DNA from: Candidatus Thorarchaeota archaeon
Lineage (GTDB): Archaea; Asgardarchaeota; Thorarchaeia; Thorarchaeales; Thorarchaeaceae
DNA length: 6,842 bases
Direction: 5' to 3'
Assembly (NCBI GenBank): GCA_016840825.1
Contig: JAEORN010000066.1
Coordinates: 1-6,842 of the forward strand
A program made the position numbers and the translations under genes. The first letter of the stretch is position 1. Each line of letters begins with the position of its first letter. Below are positions 1-6,369 of the stretch, piece by piece. The notes below the pieces were generated by a model. It did not search any database. It was not told the origin of the DNA and saw only the letters and a list, made by a program, of their open reading frames with translations.

Positions 1-1394
1 CCACCATAGATTGGTGCCAAGTGCCGTTTTTTCAACAATTCTTTCATTCCAATTGCTGGTTTAAGATATGACGCTCCAGGAGTATTAACAACCAAGTCGT
101 CCATGGAATCCCCGTGGGTTAATAGAACCTTGACATTTTCAACTTCTATGTGACTGGGGTCGCCTAACATTATCAACCTGTCACCAAGTTTGTAAAGGGG
201 ACCTGCAAATTGTTCTGAGATAGGTGGTTTAGGCAATGCTTGTCGGTCCGCATCGTGGTTCCCAGGAATTGCAATAATCTTGATATGTTTCGGAATTCTC
301 TTTAGCTTTTTAAATGCAAATTCATACTGCTCGACAACATTTTCTATTAACAAGTCTTCTCTCTGGCTTGGATATACACCGATGCCGTCCACAAGATCTC
401 CCGCGCAAAACAAAAAGCGTATCCTCTCAACCATCTCTTTGTCTTCAGTGTCCACATCTCTACCATTCAACCAATCAATGAATCTATCAAATTCATCCTC
501 GAGAAACTCGGCACTTCCCATATGAAGGTCTGATATGAATGCTGCATACACATCCCTTGTAGCACGGCCTCTTTTCCTAACCGTAGGAATATCAGGAAAG
601 AGTACATCATCTGCTATCATTCTTCCATCTTCATCAACATACCCTGAAATACAGACAGTTTCATCAAGTAAGACCGAATTCCCCTTTTCTTGAAGATGTG
701 TTCTCTCTAATCCCTCGCTACCCGCAGGTACAATGCATGTTATCGAATCGCCCATTTCACCTTCGAGTTCGAGAATGATGTTGCGAGATTTAGATACGCT
801 CTTGTTACTTACAATTCCAAGTACAACAAAAGTTGGAGGGCGCTCTCGTCTTCCACTTTCAGGATTAAATCGGCGTCTTGTAAACGATCTTCTCTTTCGT
901 GCATCTGCAGGAGTTATAGCATTTCGAGTATCAATTCGTCCCATGTAGATCTTTTCTATACGCTTGAATCTGTCCTTAAATAAGGCCAAAAAATCCTCAA
1001 TTGATCCAGACGATCCAACCCTCTCAAAAATAGGATTCTTGAGGATAATGATGTTTTCATCCAAGGATATTGGTTGGTCTCTTGAGATAGGTTCTATCTC
1101 ATTAAGTTCGATTTCAAGCATACTTGGAAGTTCTTCTGTGTCTTCCCCCTCTGATATAGTAACATCTCTAATATCCGGAGATTTTTTCGAATGTTCCATG
1201 TTATCTATAAGCGAAGCGAGATAAACCTGTGAGAGCACTGTTGGTAACTCGGAATCTTTTCCTTTGGCGACGATGAAGTCAATAATTTTCTCTGGCGCGT
1301 CTAAACCTATTATGTACTCTAGTGCATCTGGTGATATCTGATAGCCAGATGAAACAATTTTCCTTAGTAGATTACGTCGCAGTGTTGCTGTCAA
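1..1394 (-). CDS. polB: DNA polymerase II (PolD) small subunit DP1, 3' end outside the window
   Basis: This is the small subunit of the heterodimeric archaeal D-family replicative polymerase. DP1 carries an Mre11-like phosphoesterase fold that provides 3'-5' proofreading and supports the large subunit DP2. Translating the minus strand gives 464 codons before the edge. The N-terminal helical part (TATLRRNLLRKIVSSGYQ) is typical of DP1. A charged linker follows, then an OB-fold-like stretch from about residue 195 to 280, then the metallophosphoesterase motifs in order: D289-L-H291, G-D333-L-V-D336, G-N379-H380-D381 and T-H427-G-D. All the metal-binding motifs expected in this segment are intact, so the exonuclease is probably active. 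The final GHxH-type motif would lie beyond position 1. There is no ATG between the in-frame TAA at about 1430 and the conserved N-terminus. TTG at 1392-1394, with GGTGA four bases upstream, is the only sensible start. The gene is divergent from the PhoU-like gene. The family is certain; the exact start is likely. Confidence 0.95.
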   Translation of the reverse strand, partial: MTATLRRNLLRKIVSSGYQISPDALEYIIGLDAPEKIIDFIVAKGKDSELPTVLSQVYLASLIDNMEHSKKSPDIRDVTISEGEDTEELPSMLEIELNEIEPISRDQPISLDENIIILKNPIFERVGSSGSIEDFLALFKDRFKRIEKIYMGRIDTRNAITPADARKRRSFTRRRFNPESGRRERPPTFVVLGIVSNKSVSKSRNIILELEGEMGDSITCIVPAGSEGLERTHLQEKGNSVLLDETVCISGYVDEDGRMIADDVLFPDIPTVRKRGRATRDVYAAFISDLHMGSAEFLEDEFDRFIDWLNGRDVDTEDKEMVERIRFLFCAGDLVDGIGVYPSQREDLLIENVVEQYEFAFKKLKRIPKHIKIIAIPGNHDADRQALPKPPISEQFAGPLYKLGDRLIMLGDPSHIEVENVKVLLTHGDSMDDLVVNTPGASYLKPAIGMKELLKKRHLAPIYG

Positions 1395-1532
1395 TCGGTC
1401 ACCAAAGAGAAATAATGGGAATTCGTTTTAAACATCTGCTTACATGTCAAAACGAGTGCGTTGCGGTAAGTGTATTAGTCTCAACAATTTAGAACGAAAC
1501 GCGCCATACATTTCAGGGGCGAGGCTGAAAGA
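1395..1532. promoter_or_regulatory. Divergent promoter region between DP1 and the PhoU-like gene
   Basis: This 138-bp spacer separates two divergently transcribed genes, so it must hold both promoters. For DP1, the minus strand shows an A/T-rich core (GTTTAAAAC at about 1425-1433) some 30-39 bp before the TTG start, with GGTGA as a ribosome-binding site. For the PhoU-like gene, the best TATA-like sequence is weak (ACAATTTAGA, about 1484-1493). GAGG at 1521-1524 gives a Shine-Dalgarno sequence 8 bases before the ATG at 1533. The presence of promoters follows from gene orientation. The exact boxes are guesses. Confidence 0.4.
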
Positions 1533-2528
1533 ATGAACATCAGACGTCTGCAGCAAACCGGAGGACAAACAATAGATGGGAAGAAGAGTGGCGGTTCGTA
1601 TCTTATTATTCTTCCAAAGGAATGGATTGACCGACAGAAACTCAAGAAAGGTGACCCTGTAGTTGTTGCAGAACGTGAGGATGGTTGTCTAATCATAGAC
1701 CCTCGTCTTCCTAAAGCAGGAGAAACCCAATTCACTGAGGTTCCGATGGAATCCAATTTAAGATGGGCAATAACCAGCAAGTATCTTCTCGGATTTGATG
1801 AAATTCGTGTGACCTCTAAACAACCAATCACGAATACGCAGAGAGATGAGCTTAAGCGCATAATAAAACGATTTGTTGCTCTTGAGGTGACGGAGGAAAC
1901 AGAGAATCAGATGGTCATCCAGTGTCTGGTTGATCCATCTACACTACCAGTCATTAAGGCTATGAAAAGGATGAACCTTGTAACTTCCCGTATGCTTAGT
2001 GATGCGATGAAGGCTTACTTTGAAGGTGATAAGGGCCTCGCAAATGACGTTGTTGAACGAGATGATGAAGTTGACCGCCTCTTTTTCTTAATTGTACGTG
2101 AGTTGAGGTCTGTAATTCAATATCCTAGAATGTCTGAAACGATGGGAATAACTCCGGTTGCCGCTCTTGACCTCCGACTTGCTGCCCAGTATATTGAACG
2201 AATTGCAGATCTTGCAGTTGATGTTGCTAACCGGACCGATAAAGCACTATCAGGTGCTACGACCAAGAAGATGAAAGATATAGCGGAAAACGTTCAGAAG
2301 ATGCATTCTGAGTCTGTATCAAATCTGTTCAAGTTTAATACAGAAAAGGTTGCATGGGTAATAGCTGCTGAGAAAGACACCATCCAGAGAATCGGAAAAA
2401 TCAGACTAGAGATTATATCCTCACCAAAAGAAGAACCACAAACACAACTTGATGTGGTAGATTGCTTTCTTAGAATTGGTGAAACAGCGAAAGATATTGC
2501 AGACCTCGCATTACCCACGACGAGCTAG
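1533..2528 (+). CDS. AbrB/SpoVT-PhoU fusion, phosphate uptake regulator-like protein
   Basis: This is a 331-residue cytoplasmic protein with two parts. Residues about 1-55 form a swapped-hairpin AbrB/SpoVT-type DNA-binding domain, with GGSYLIILPKEWIDRQKLKKGD and the VVVAERED/LIIDP strands. Residues about 135-331 form two PhoU-type three-helix repeats. The acidic metal-binding signatures of PhoU are present: ERDDEVDRL (175-183), YIERIADLAVD (220-230) and the related GETAKDIADLA (316-326). Archaeal proteins with this arrangement are annotated as phosphate uptake regulators. The family model is a metal-binding PhoU module coupled to a DNA-binding head, so it may act as a transcription factor as well as a partner of phosphate transport. 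No pst transporter genes lie nearby, so the actual signal is unknown. The next gene, a phosphohexomutase, starts 12 bp downstream on the same strand and is almost certainly co-transcribed. The ATG start has a GAGG ribosome-binding site. The N-terminal domain begins immediately, so the length looks complete. Confidence 0.88.
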   Translation: MNIRRLQQTGGQTIDGKKSGGSYLIILPKEWIDRQKLKKGDPVVVAEREDGCLIIDPRLPKAGETQFTEVPMESNLRWAITSKYLLGFDEIRVTSKQPITNTQRDELKRIIKRFVALEVTEETENQMVIQCLVDPSTLPVIKAMKRMNLVTSRMLSDAMKAYFEGDKGLANDVVERDDEVDRLFFLIVRELRSVIQYPRMSETMGITPVAALDLRLAAQYIERIADLAVDVANRTDKALSGATTKKMKDIAENVQKMHSESVSNLFKFNTEKVAWVIAAEKDTIQRIGKIRLEIISSPKEEPQTQLDVVDCFLRIGETAKDIADLALPTTS

Positions 2529-2536
2529 GAGATGAT
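2528..2536 (+). promoter_or_regulatory. Strong Shine-Dalgarno sequence that decides the glmM start
   Basis: GGAGATGAT overlaps the last base of the PhoU-like stop codon and sits 4 bases before CTG 2541. It closely matches the anti-Shine-Dalgarno consensus GGAGGTGAT. Its position fits initiation at CTG 2541 and no canonical start codon. The ATG inside it reads ATG ATT TAG and stops at once, in the same frame as glmM. Confidence 0.7.
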
Positions 2537-2540
2537 TTAG

Positions 2541-3923
2541 CTGACCAAGATATTTGGAACAAGTGGAATTCGTGGAGCAATCAAAGACAAAGTCACTGTT
2601 GACCTTGCTTTGGACCTAGGACGTGCTTTAGGTACATTCTTGGAAGGAAAAGGTACCGTGGGAGTTGGAACCGATCCAAGAACCTCTCGAGAGATGCTTG
2701 AAAATGCATTTGTATCTGGTATCTTATCCACAGGTACAGATGTTGTACGACTGAATGGCGTTCCTATGCCCACAACAGCCTTTCATAGCTCTTTACCCAA
2801 CATTTCTACATCTGTTATCATCACAGCTAGTCATAACCCTCCAGCTGATACTGGCTTCAAGTTCTTCGTTGGAGGGCGCGAATATATTCGATCTGAAGAA
2901 ATATTCCTTGAGAGTCGTGTAGAAGATAGGAAATTTCTGGTTGCAGATTGGTCAAAGATAGGCAAAGTATCACACTGGGATGTTCGAGAAACTTACCTTG
3001 AACAAGTCAAGAAATTTCTCTTAAAGAGAGGAGGCAAAGGTGATGGCGTAAGGATCTTAGTAGATACTGCAAATGGTGCGGCATGCAATTATACACCTCA
3101 TCTCCTGCACGATATGGGATTCAATGTTACGGCCATTAACTCGAATCCGGATGGTCATTTTCCTGGTAGGCCTGCAGAACCAGCTCCCAGAAATCTTGGG
3201 GACACGATGAAAATGGCAGCAGACTCAGACTTTGGTGTCACAATTGCTCATGATGGCGACGGAGATAGAATCGCAGTTATTGACGAAGAAGGTAATTTCA
3301 TAGATCAGAATCGTATCATTGCTCTATTTGCCCGTGATGAAGTAGAGCGAAATGGAGGAGGTACAGTTGTTGTATCAATAGATACCTCAAGTGTAATCGA
3401 TGAGCTTGTTTCTTCTGCAGGTGGGACAATAGTCAGAGCTCCCTTAGGGTCTCTTCAGGAGTCTTTCGAATCGAAATATGTTGATGATATAATATTTGCA
3501 TCAGAACCTTGGAAACCAATATTCATGAGTCTTGGTAAGTGGATGGACGGTATTACTGGAGCTGGAAGAATCTCTCAGATGGTATGTGAACTAGGTGATG
3601 GGAGCTGTATCAATCTAATGAAATCAGTACCTAAGTATCCCATGCTGAGAGAGAATGTATCCTGTCCAGATGCCATCAAACCAATATTTCTTCCTAAAGT
3701 CAAGGAACTATTAGTTCCAGCATTTAGTGGTGTTGAACGTATCTTAGAGGAAGATGGAATACGAATTGAGCGAAATGATGGGTCCTATGTTCTTGTCAGA
3801 GTGTCTGGTACTGAACCAAAGGCTCGACTATACATTGGAGCCAAGACTCAGACAAGTCTTGATAGTATCGCTGAAAAAGCTCGAGGGATTATGAACCAAG
3901 TTCTTGAAGATTTGGGCCAATAA
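2541..3923 (+). CDS. glmM: Phosphoglucosamine mutase / phosphohexomutase (GlmM-like)
   Basis: This is a member of the alpha-D-phosphohexomutase superfamily, which moves phosphate between C6 and C1 of a sugar. In archaea such enzymes supply glucosamine-1-phosphate for UDP-GlcNAc, or mannose/glucose-1-phosphate for glycans. Read from CTG 2541, the protein has 460 residues, normal for the family. It shows the N-terminal TSGIRG (7-12), the catalytic phosphoserine loop TASHNPP with S97, the Mg-binding loop DGDGDR (238-243) and the C-terminal phosphate-binding RVSGTEP. The first in-frame TTG (2610) would delete TSGIRG and the first strand, so it cannot be the start. Upstream of CTG the frame is closed by TAG 2538-2540. 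The sugar-specificity loop reads SEPWKP (about 321-326). This keeps the EP but lacks the E-x-x-G pattern usual in GlmM, so the preferred sugar is uncertain. The gene is co-transcribed with the PhoU-like regulator. The superfamily is certain; the GlmM role is likely but unproven. Confidence 0.87.
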   Translation: MTKIFGTSGIRGAIKDKVTVDLALDLGRALGTFLEGKGTVGVGTDPRTSREMLENAFVSGILSTGTDVVRLNGVPMPTTAFHSSLPNISTSVIITASHNPPADTGFKFFVGGREYIRSEEIFLESRVEDRKFLVADWSKIGKVSHWDVRETYLEQVKKFLLKRGGKGDGVRILVDTANGAACNYTPHLLHDMGFNVTAINSNPDGHFPGRPAEPAPRNLGDTMKMAADSDFGVTIAHDGDGDRIAVIDEEGNFIDQNRIIALFARDEVERNGGGTVVVSIDTSSVIDELVSSAGGTIVRAPLGSLQESFESKYVDDIIFASEPWKPIFMSLGKWMDGITGAGRISQMVCELGDGSCINLMKSVPKYPMLRENVSCPDAIKPIFLPKVKELLVPAFSGVERILEEDGIRIERNDGSYVLVRVSGTEPKARLYIGAKTQTSLDSIAEKARGIMNQVLEDLGQ

Positions 3924-3924
3924 C

Positions 3925-4116
3925 TCAATTAATTTTGATATTTCTAATACGATTATACTCTTGGATTAGCGAATCTTGCTCTTCTGGGCTTAACGAGTCC
4001 AATCTATAATCATTGATGATTCTGAATCTCTCATCCGATGTTAGCTTCTGAATAGGAGTTTCTGATATCTCTCCGAGATTTCTAGTTCCCCTACTAACTT
4101 CCTGCATTGGTTTCAT
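3925..4116 (-). CDS. Small hypothetical protein, 63 aa
   Basis: I do not recognise this protein. The open frame is on the minus strand, starts at ATG 4116 and ends with TGA one base past the glmM stop, in convergent orientation. The translation is rich in charged residues and looks protein-like in its second half. The stretch around LTSDERFRIINDYRLDSLSPEEQ and the following LIQEYNRIRN would form two amphipathic helices, with SPEEQ as a helix-cap motif. There is no signal peptide, cysteine pair or membrane segment. A stop codon lies three codons upstream of the ATG, so it cannot be the tail of a longer gene in this frame. GGAAAG just before the ATG is only a weak ribosome-binding site. It may be carried on the hydrolase transcript, whose stop is 100 bp upstream. 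A non-coding spacer is the alternative. Conservation in relatives would settle it. Confidence 0.42.
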   Translation of the reverse strand: MKPMQEVSRGTRNLGEISETPIQKLTSDERFRIINDYRLDSLSPEEQDSLIQEYNRIRNIKIN

Positions 4117-4180
4117 ACTTTCCAGTTATTTCAGTCCTTGTTAAACTCCTATCAGCAGGAATTAGACATAACGAAGTAGC

Positions 4181-4204
4181 GAAGAGAGCTCAAGCGCTCT
4201 CTTC
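4181..4204. terminator. Perfect 9-bp hairpin downstream of the hydrolase gene
   Basis: GAAGAGAGC at 4181-4189 pairs perfectly with GCTCTCTTC at 4196-4204 around a 6-base loop. It lies 12 bases past the hydrolase stop on the minus strand. No T-run follows on the minus strand, so it is not a classical terminator for that gene. On the plus strand a pyrimidine-rich tract with five Ts follows a few bases later (4211-4218). It may be a 3'-end or mRNA-stability hairpin, or a terminator for plus-strand read-through from glmM. The structure is clear; the role is inferred. Confidence 0.45.
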
Positions 4205-4216
4205 ATCTCCTTCTTT

Positions 4217-5494
4217 TTATGATATACTTCCTCCCTGAAACAGGTTATCAAGCCAATCAAAGGCACTCTGCTCAAGTAAGCCAAGATTGTCTATCTGGCA
4301 GTGCATGCTAGCACCATCTCTTTGCGTGAATATTCTCATGTCCTTGATTTCACTTGATACTTGTCTATAGAACTCATTACACTGACGTATCTGTTCATCA
4401 GAATCTCCATCTCCAACTAGACAGAGGACCGGACACGAAATTGTTCTCGGGTCTACTGGGGGAATTCTCTTTGACAAATCCATCAGTTCTTTCATTGAAC
4501 TGACACGAGATGCATCCGCAGCATGTTCAAGGGAAACCCTTGTGAAGGGATTTACTCTCGATGCGAGCTTTGTGAGTGCATTGAAGATGAATTCAGGTGC
4601 ATTCTGCAAGGCACTTGGAATCTCTTCAGTAAGCAATGCATTGATGTCATAGAGCGGTGCCGCTAATACAAGTGCCTTGATTCGATTATCAAAAGATGCC
4701 TGATGCATGACTTGATACGCACCAGAGCTGAATCCGATTGCGGCAAGACGTTCAGAATCAGTTTCAGGTCGGCTTAGTGCATAATCTACGATGAATCTGT
4801 GAAAACCAGGTTCAACCATCACCTCAGCTGGGTCCAATGTTGGTAATCCTGGATACAATACTGGTGGTGCTCTAGATCCTTCATATGCAAGTGTTATGAC
4901 GTTGTATCCTCTACTTAATGCTGAAGATCCTCCCCAGAAGTACTGGTCCTCTGGATACATCTCTCCTCCATTGAGGATAATGACTGTTGGACGCTTTTTT
5001 CCACTGTCATCAGGTGACATGAAATAACCCGGCATGAGTAATTCAGCATCTCCACGAACCCAGGGGACTTGAATTGGCTCAATATGAGCTTCAAGGTAAG
5101 TAACAGCTCGATGAAAACAGGATACGAACTTATGATAGGTCTCATCTCGTAGTTCACTAGATGTGGAAATTCCAATTATTCCTATTCGATAGTATGTATA
5201 CGCATGTAGGTACTGTATTGCAGCAGTTGGAAAATTTCCCTTCTCTGTTGCTTCATCAGCTCGATCTTCACATCTCTGGCCAAGAGCCAACCATTCGTCT
5301 GCCCAACTATCGGGATCATTTTCCTTGATTCTATTTGCAGCATACATAATCTCGCCGAGGGATGCACCACTATGCGAGATATTTATGGTCGCAGCCATAA
5401 GATAGAAGTCCATGTCCTTATTCTTGAAATGAAATCGATATGAGGCCCTCTTTGCAATTCTATCTTTTTCATTATTTCTTCTCGTCTTTATCAC
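4217..5494 (-). CDS. Alpha/beta hydrolase with helical N-terminal domain (FrsA / dihydroxypseudooxynicotine hydrolase-like)
   Basis: This is a 425-residue cytoplasmic serine hydrolase with no signal peptide. Residues about 45-140 form an all-helical segment with tetratricopeptide-like character (WLALGQRCEDRADEATEKGN, AAIQYLHAYTYYR). The alpha/beta hydrolase core follows from about 150. Visible core elements are the strand PTVIILNGG (169-177), the nucleophile elbow G254-F-S256-S-G258, an acid in GDGDSDE (361-367, most likely D364) and the histidine in SMHCQ (H398). The catalytic triad is therefore complete. A helical N-terminal domain before this core resembles 2,6-dihydroxypseudooxynicotine hydrolase and FrsA/DUF1100-type enzymes, some of which cleave carbon-carbon bonds. 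The substrate here cannot be read from sequence. The longest frame starts at GTG 5492-5494. The first 27 residues are basic and weakly conserved-looking, so Met28 is a possible alternative start. The gene is divergent from an HTH regulator with which it shares a symmetrical promoter element. Confidence 0.85.
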   Translation of the reverse strand: MIKTRRNNEKDRIAKRASYRFHFKNKDMDFYLMAATINISHSGASLGEIMYAANRIKENDPDSWADEWLALGQRCEDRADEATEKGNFPTAAIQYLHAYTYYRIGIIGISTSSELRDETYHKFVSCFHRAVTYLEAHIEPIQVPWVRGDAELLMPGYFMSPDDSGKKRPTVIILNGGEMYPEDQYFWGGSSALSRGYNVITLAYEGSRAPPVLYPGLPTLDPAEVMVEPGFHRFIVDYALSRPETDSERLAAIGFSSGAYQVMHQASFDNRIKALVLAAPLYDINALLTEEIPSALQNAPEFIFNALTKLASRVNPFTRVSLEHAADASRVSSMKELMDLSKRIPPVDPRTISCPVLCLVGDGDSDEQIRQCNEFYRQVSSEIKDMRIFTQRDGASMHCQIDNLGLLEQSAFDWLDNLFQGGSIS

Positions 5495-5545
5495 CTAATC
5501 ATAGTCTTGGACAAATCTACTATTGTACAGAAGACATCTAGAATT

Positions 5546-5580
5546 ATTGCCTTACATATAGGGTTGAATTATAAGGCAAT
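5546..5580. promoter_or_regulatory. Perfect 9-bp inverted repeat over divergent promoters (candidate operator)
   Basis: ATTGCCTTA (5546-5554) and TAAGGCAAT (5572-5580) are perfect inverted copies 17 bp apart, with half-site centres 26 bp apart. They lie between the hydrolase (minus) and the HTH regulator (plus). The TATA-like AATTATAA (5568-5575) overlaps the right half-site and is centred about 26 bp before the regulator's ATG, which fits a leaderless transcript. On the minus strand TATATGTAA (5562-5554) lies in the spacer and would serve the hydrolase with a leader of roughly 35 nt. A protein bound to both half-sites would cover both TATA boxes. The adjacent Bat-type regulator is the obvious candidate ligand, by inference only. 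Confidence 0.6.
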
Positions 5581-5597
5581 TTCTGAACTTATCCAAC

Positions 5598-6248
5598 ATG
5601 CGAAAAGTCACAATTGAGCTGAAGACAGGCCCTCAGTTCAGAAAGGCTCAGCAAGATATCTTCGATAAGATCGAATCAATCGAGGGATTGGAACTGTTTA
5701 GATTTGATTTCAGGAGAGGGTACGCTCTGATGCTAACAGAATTCAAGATGAGGAAGGGATACTCTCTGGAAGACGCTGAAATTCCCCCTGAGGCTGAAGT
5801 TCTGACGATTCTGGAATCCAAAGATAGTGTCTTTACATGTCTACTGAAGCTGCAACCATACAGTGAGCTCGATGCGATAGTCAAGAAGTTCGATATCAAT
5901 GTGGTCTGGGACACTCCACTAAAAGTAACAGAAGAGAAGCGAATCTATAGTGCTATTGCGGATCAGGAGAACATGAAAAAACTCCTCTCAGCAATCAAAT
6001 TTGTAGGTGAGATTGAGCGAACAAGCTTTCACAAGCCAACCTATGGTGCACATGGCTTATTGTCCTGTCTAACAGCAAGGCAGAAAGAGGTACTCATTGT
6101 TGCAAAGAAAATGGGATACTATGAGTATCCTCGGAAGGCAAAGAGTGAGGACTTGGCACAGATACTTGGAATCAGCAAGGCCTCCACAATTGAGCATCTC
6201 CGAAAAGCAGAGGTCCGAATAATGGATCACATTTTAGCAGGGTATTAG
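5598..6248 (+). CDS. Bat-type HTH_10 transcriptional regulator
   Basis: This is a 216-residue cytoplasmic regulator. The C-terminal domain (about 157-210) is a typical HTH_10 of the bacterio-opsin activator (Bat) type. It starts with LTARQKEVL and contains the spaced GYYEYPRKAKSEDLAQILGISKAS recognition region and the final EHLRKAEVRIM helix. The first about 145 residues form an alpha/beta domain with no recognised cofactor motif, corresponding to the N-terminal region of short Bat-like proteins. There is no PAS, GAF or receiver domain. It lacks a Shine-Dalgarno sequence, and the TATA-like element lies about 26 bp before the ATG, so the mRNA is probably leaderless. It is divergent from the alpha/beta hydrolase across a spacer bearing a 9-bp inverted repeat, so autoregulation and control of the hydrolase are plausible. 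It converges on the tRNA-Ser gene 23 bp downstream. The family is confident; the target and signal are unknown. Confidence 0.88.
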   Translation: MRKVTIELKTGPQFRKAQQDIFDKIESIEGLELFRFDFRRGYALMLTEFKMRKGYSLEDAEIPPEAEVLTILESKDSVFTCLLKLQPYSELDAIVKKFDINVVWDTPLKVTEEKRIYSAIADQENMKKLLSAIKFVGEIERTSFHKPTYGAHGLLSCLTARQKEVLIVAKKMGYYEYPRKAKSEDLAQILGISKASTIEHLRKAEVRIMDHILAGY

Positions 6249-6294
6249 TGACTGGGCTTTAAAGAATATAGTGGCGCCGAGGATGAGATTCGAA

Positions 6295-6326
6295 TTCGTG
6301 CCCTATACCATCGAGATGTATAGAGT
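6295..6326 (-). other. Non-canonical tRNA intron in the T arm at 53/54 (32 nt)
   Basis: The intron interrupts the gene exactly between T-stem base 53 and T-loop base 54. The central helix is CGTG (exon, 6333-6330) paired with CACG (intron, 6300-6297). The bulges are AGA and AAT, and the intron helix is CTCTATAC/GTATAGGG, 8 bp with one T-G pair. Cutting two bases into each bulge gives GTGAG joined to TTCGAAT, an exact T arm. The outer exon helix is poor, as often seen for relaxed motifs outside the anticodon loop. Confidence 0.88.
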
Positions 6327-6351
6327 CTCACGAGCCTCGAGGGCAACGGTT

Positions 6352-6369
6352 CTCTCGTCTACGAGTAGT
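6352..6369 (-). other. Canonical tRNA intron at 37/38 (18 nt)
   Basis: The intron follows A37, one base past the anticodon. A bulge-helix-bulge forms. Exon stem ACGGT/ACCGT is the outer helix, CTCG (exon) pairs with CGAG (intron) as the 4-bp central helix, and the bulges are AAA and AGA. Cutting after the second base of each bulge restores the seven-base loop CTCGAAA. The inner intron hairpin is only about 3 bp. Confidence 0.9.

Noticed and set aside
280..1224. Three plus-strand open frames (280-525, 733-948, 964-1224) that could be small proteins
   Set aside because: They lie entirely antisense to DP1, whose minus-strand frame carries clear phosphoesterase motifs. Their translations are Ser/Leu-rich and show no family features.
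2532..2540. TAG 2538-2540 as a pyrrolysine codon in the mutase
   Set aside because: No PYLIS-like context or Pyl gene is visible, the preceding gene uses TAG as a normal stop, and family N-termini usually begin right at the TKIFGTSG position.
2610..3923. TTG 2610 as the start of the mutase
   Set aside because: It would remove the conserved TSGIRG loop, which is encoded in frame just upstream. The strong Shine-Dalgarno sequence sits at CTG 2541 instead.
4162..4206. 14-codon peptide starting at the ATG inside GGAGATGA on the minus strand
   Set aside because: It is too short, its start codon overlaps its own presumed ribosome-binding site, and it has no recognisable sequence.
4915..5370. Minus-strand frames of 86 and 62 codons inside the hydrolase gene
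   Set aside because: They are alternate-frame shadows of the hydrolase, whose own frame contains the catalytic triad and continuous domain structure.
6295..6326. The T-arm insertion as a sequencing artefact or tRNA pseudogene
   Set aside because: Its ends match bulge-helix-bulge cleavage rules, and removing it gives a perfect T arm with all other stems intact, including the encoded CCA.
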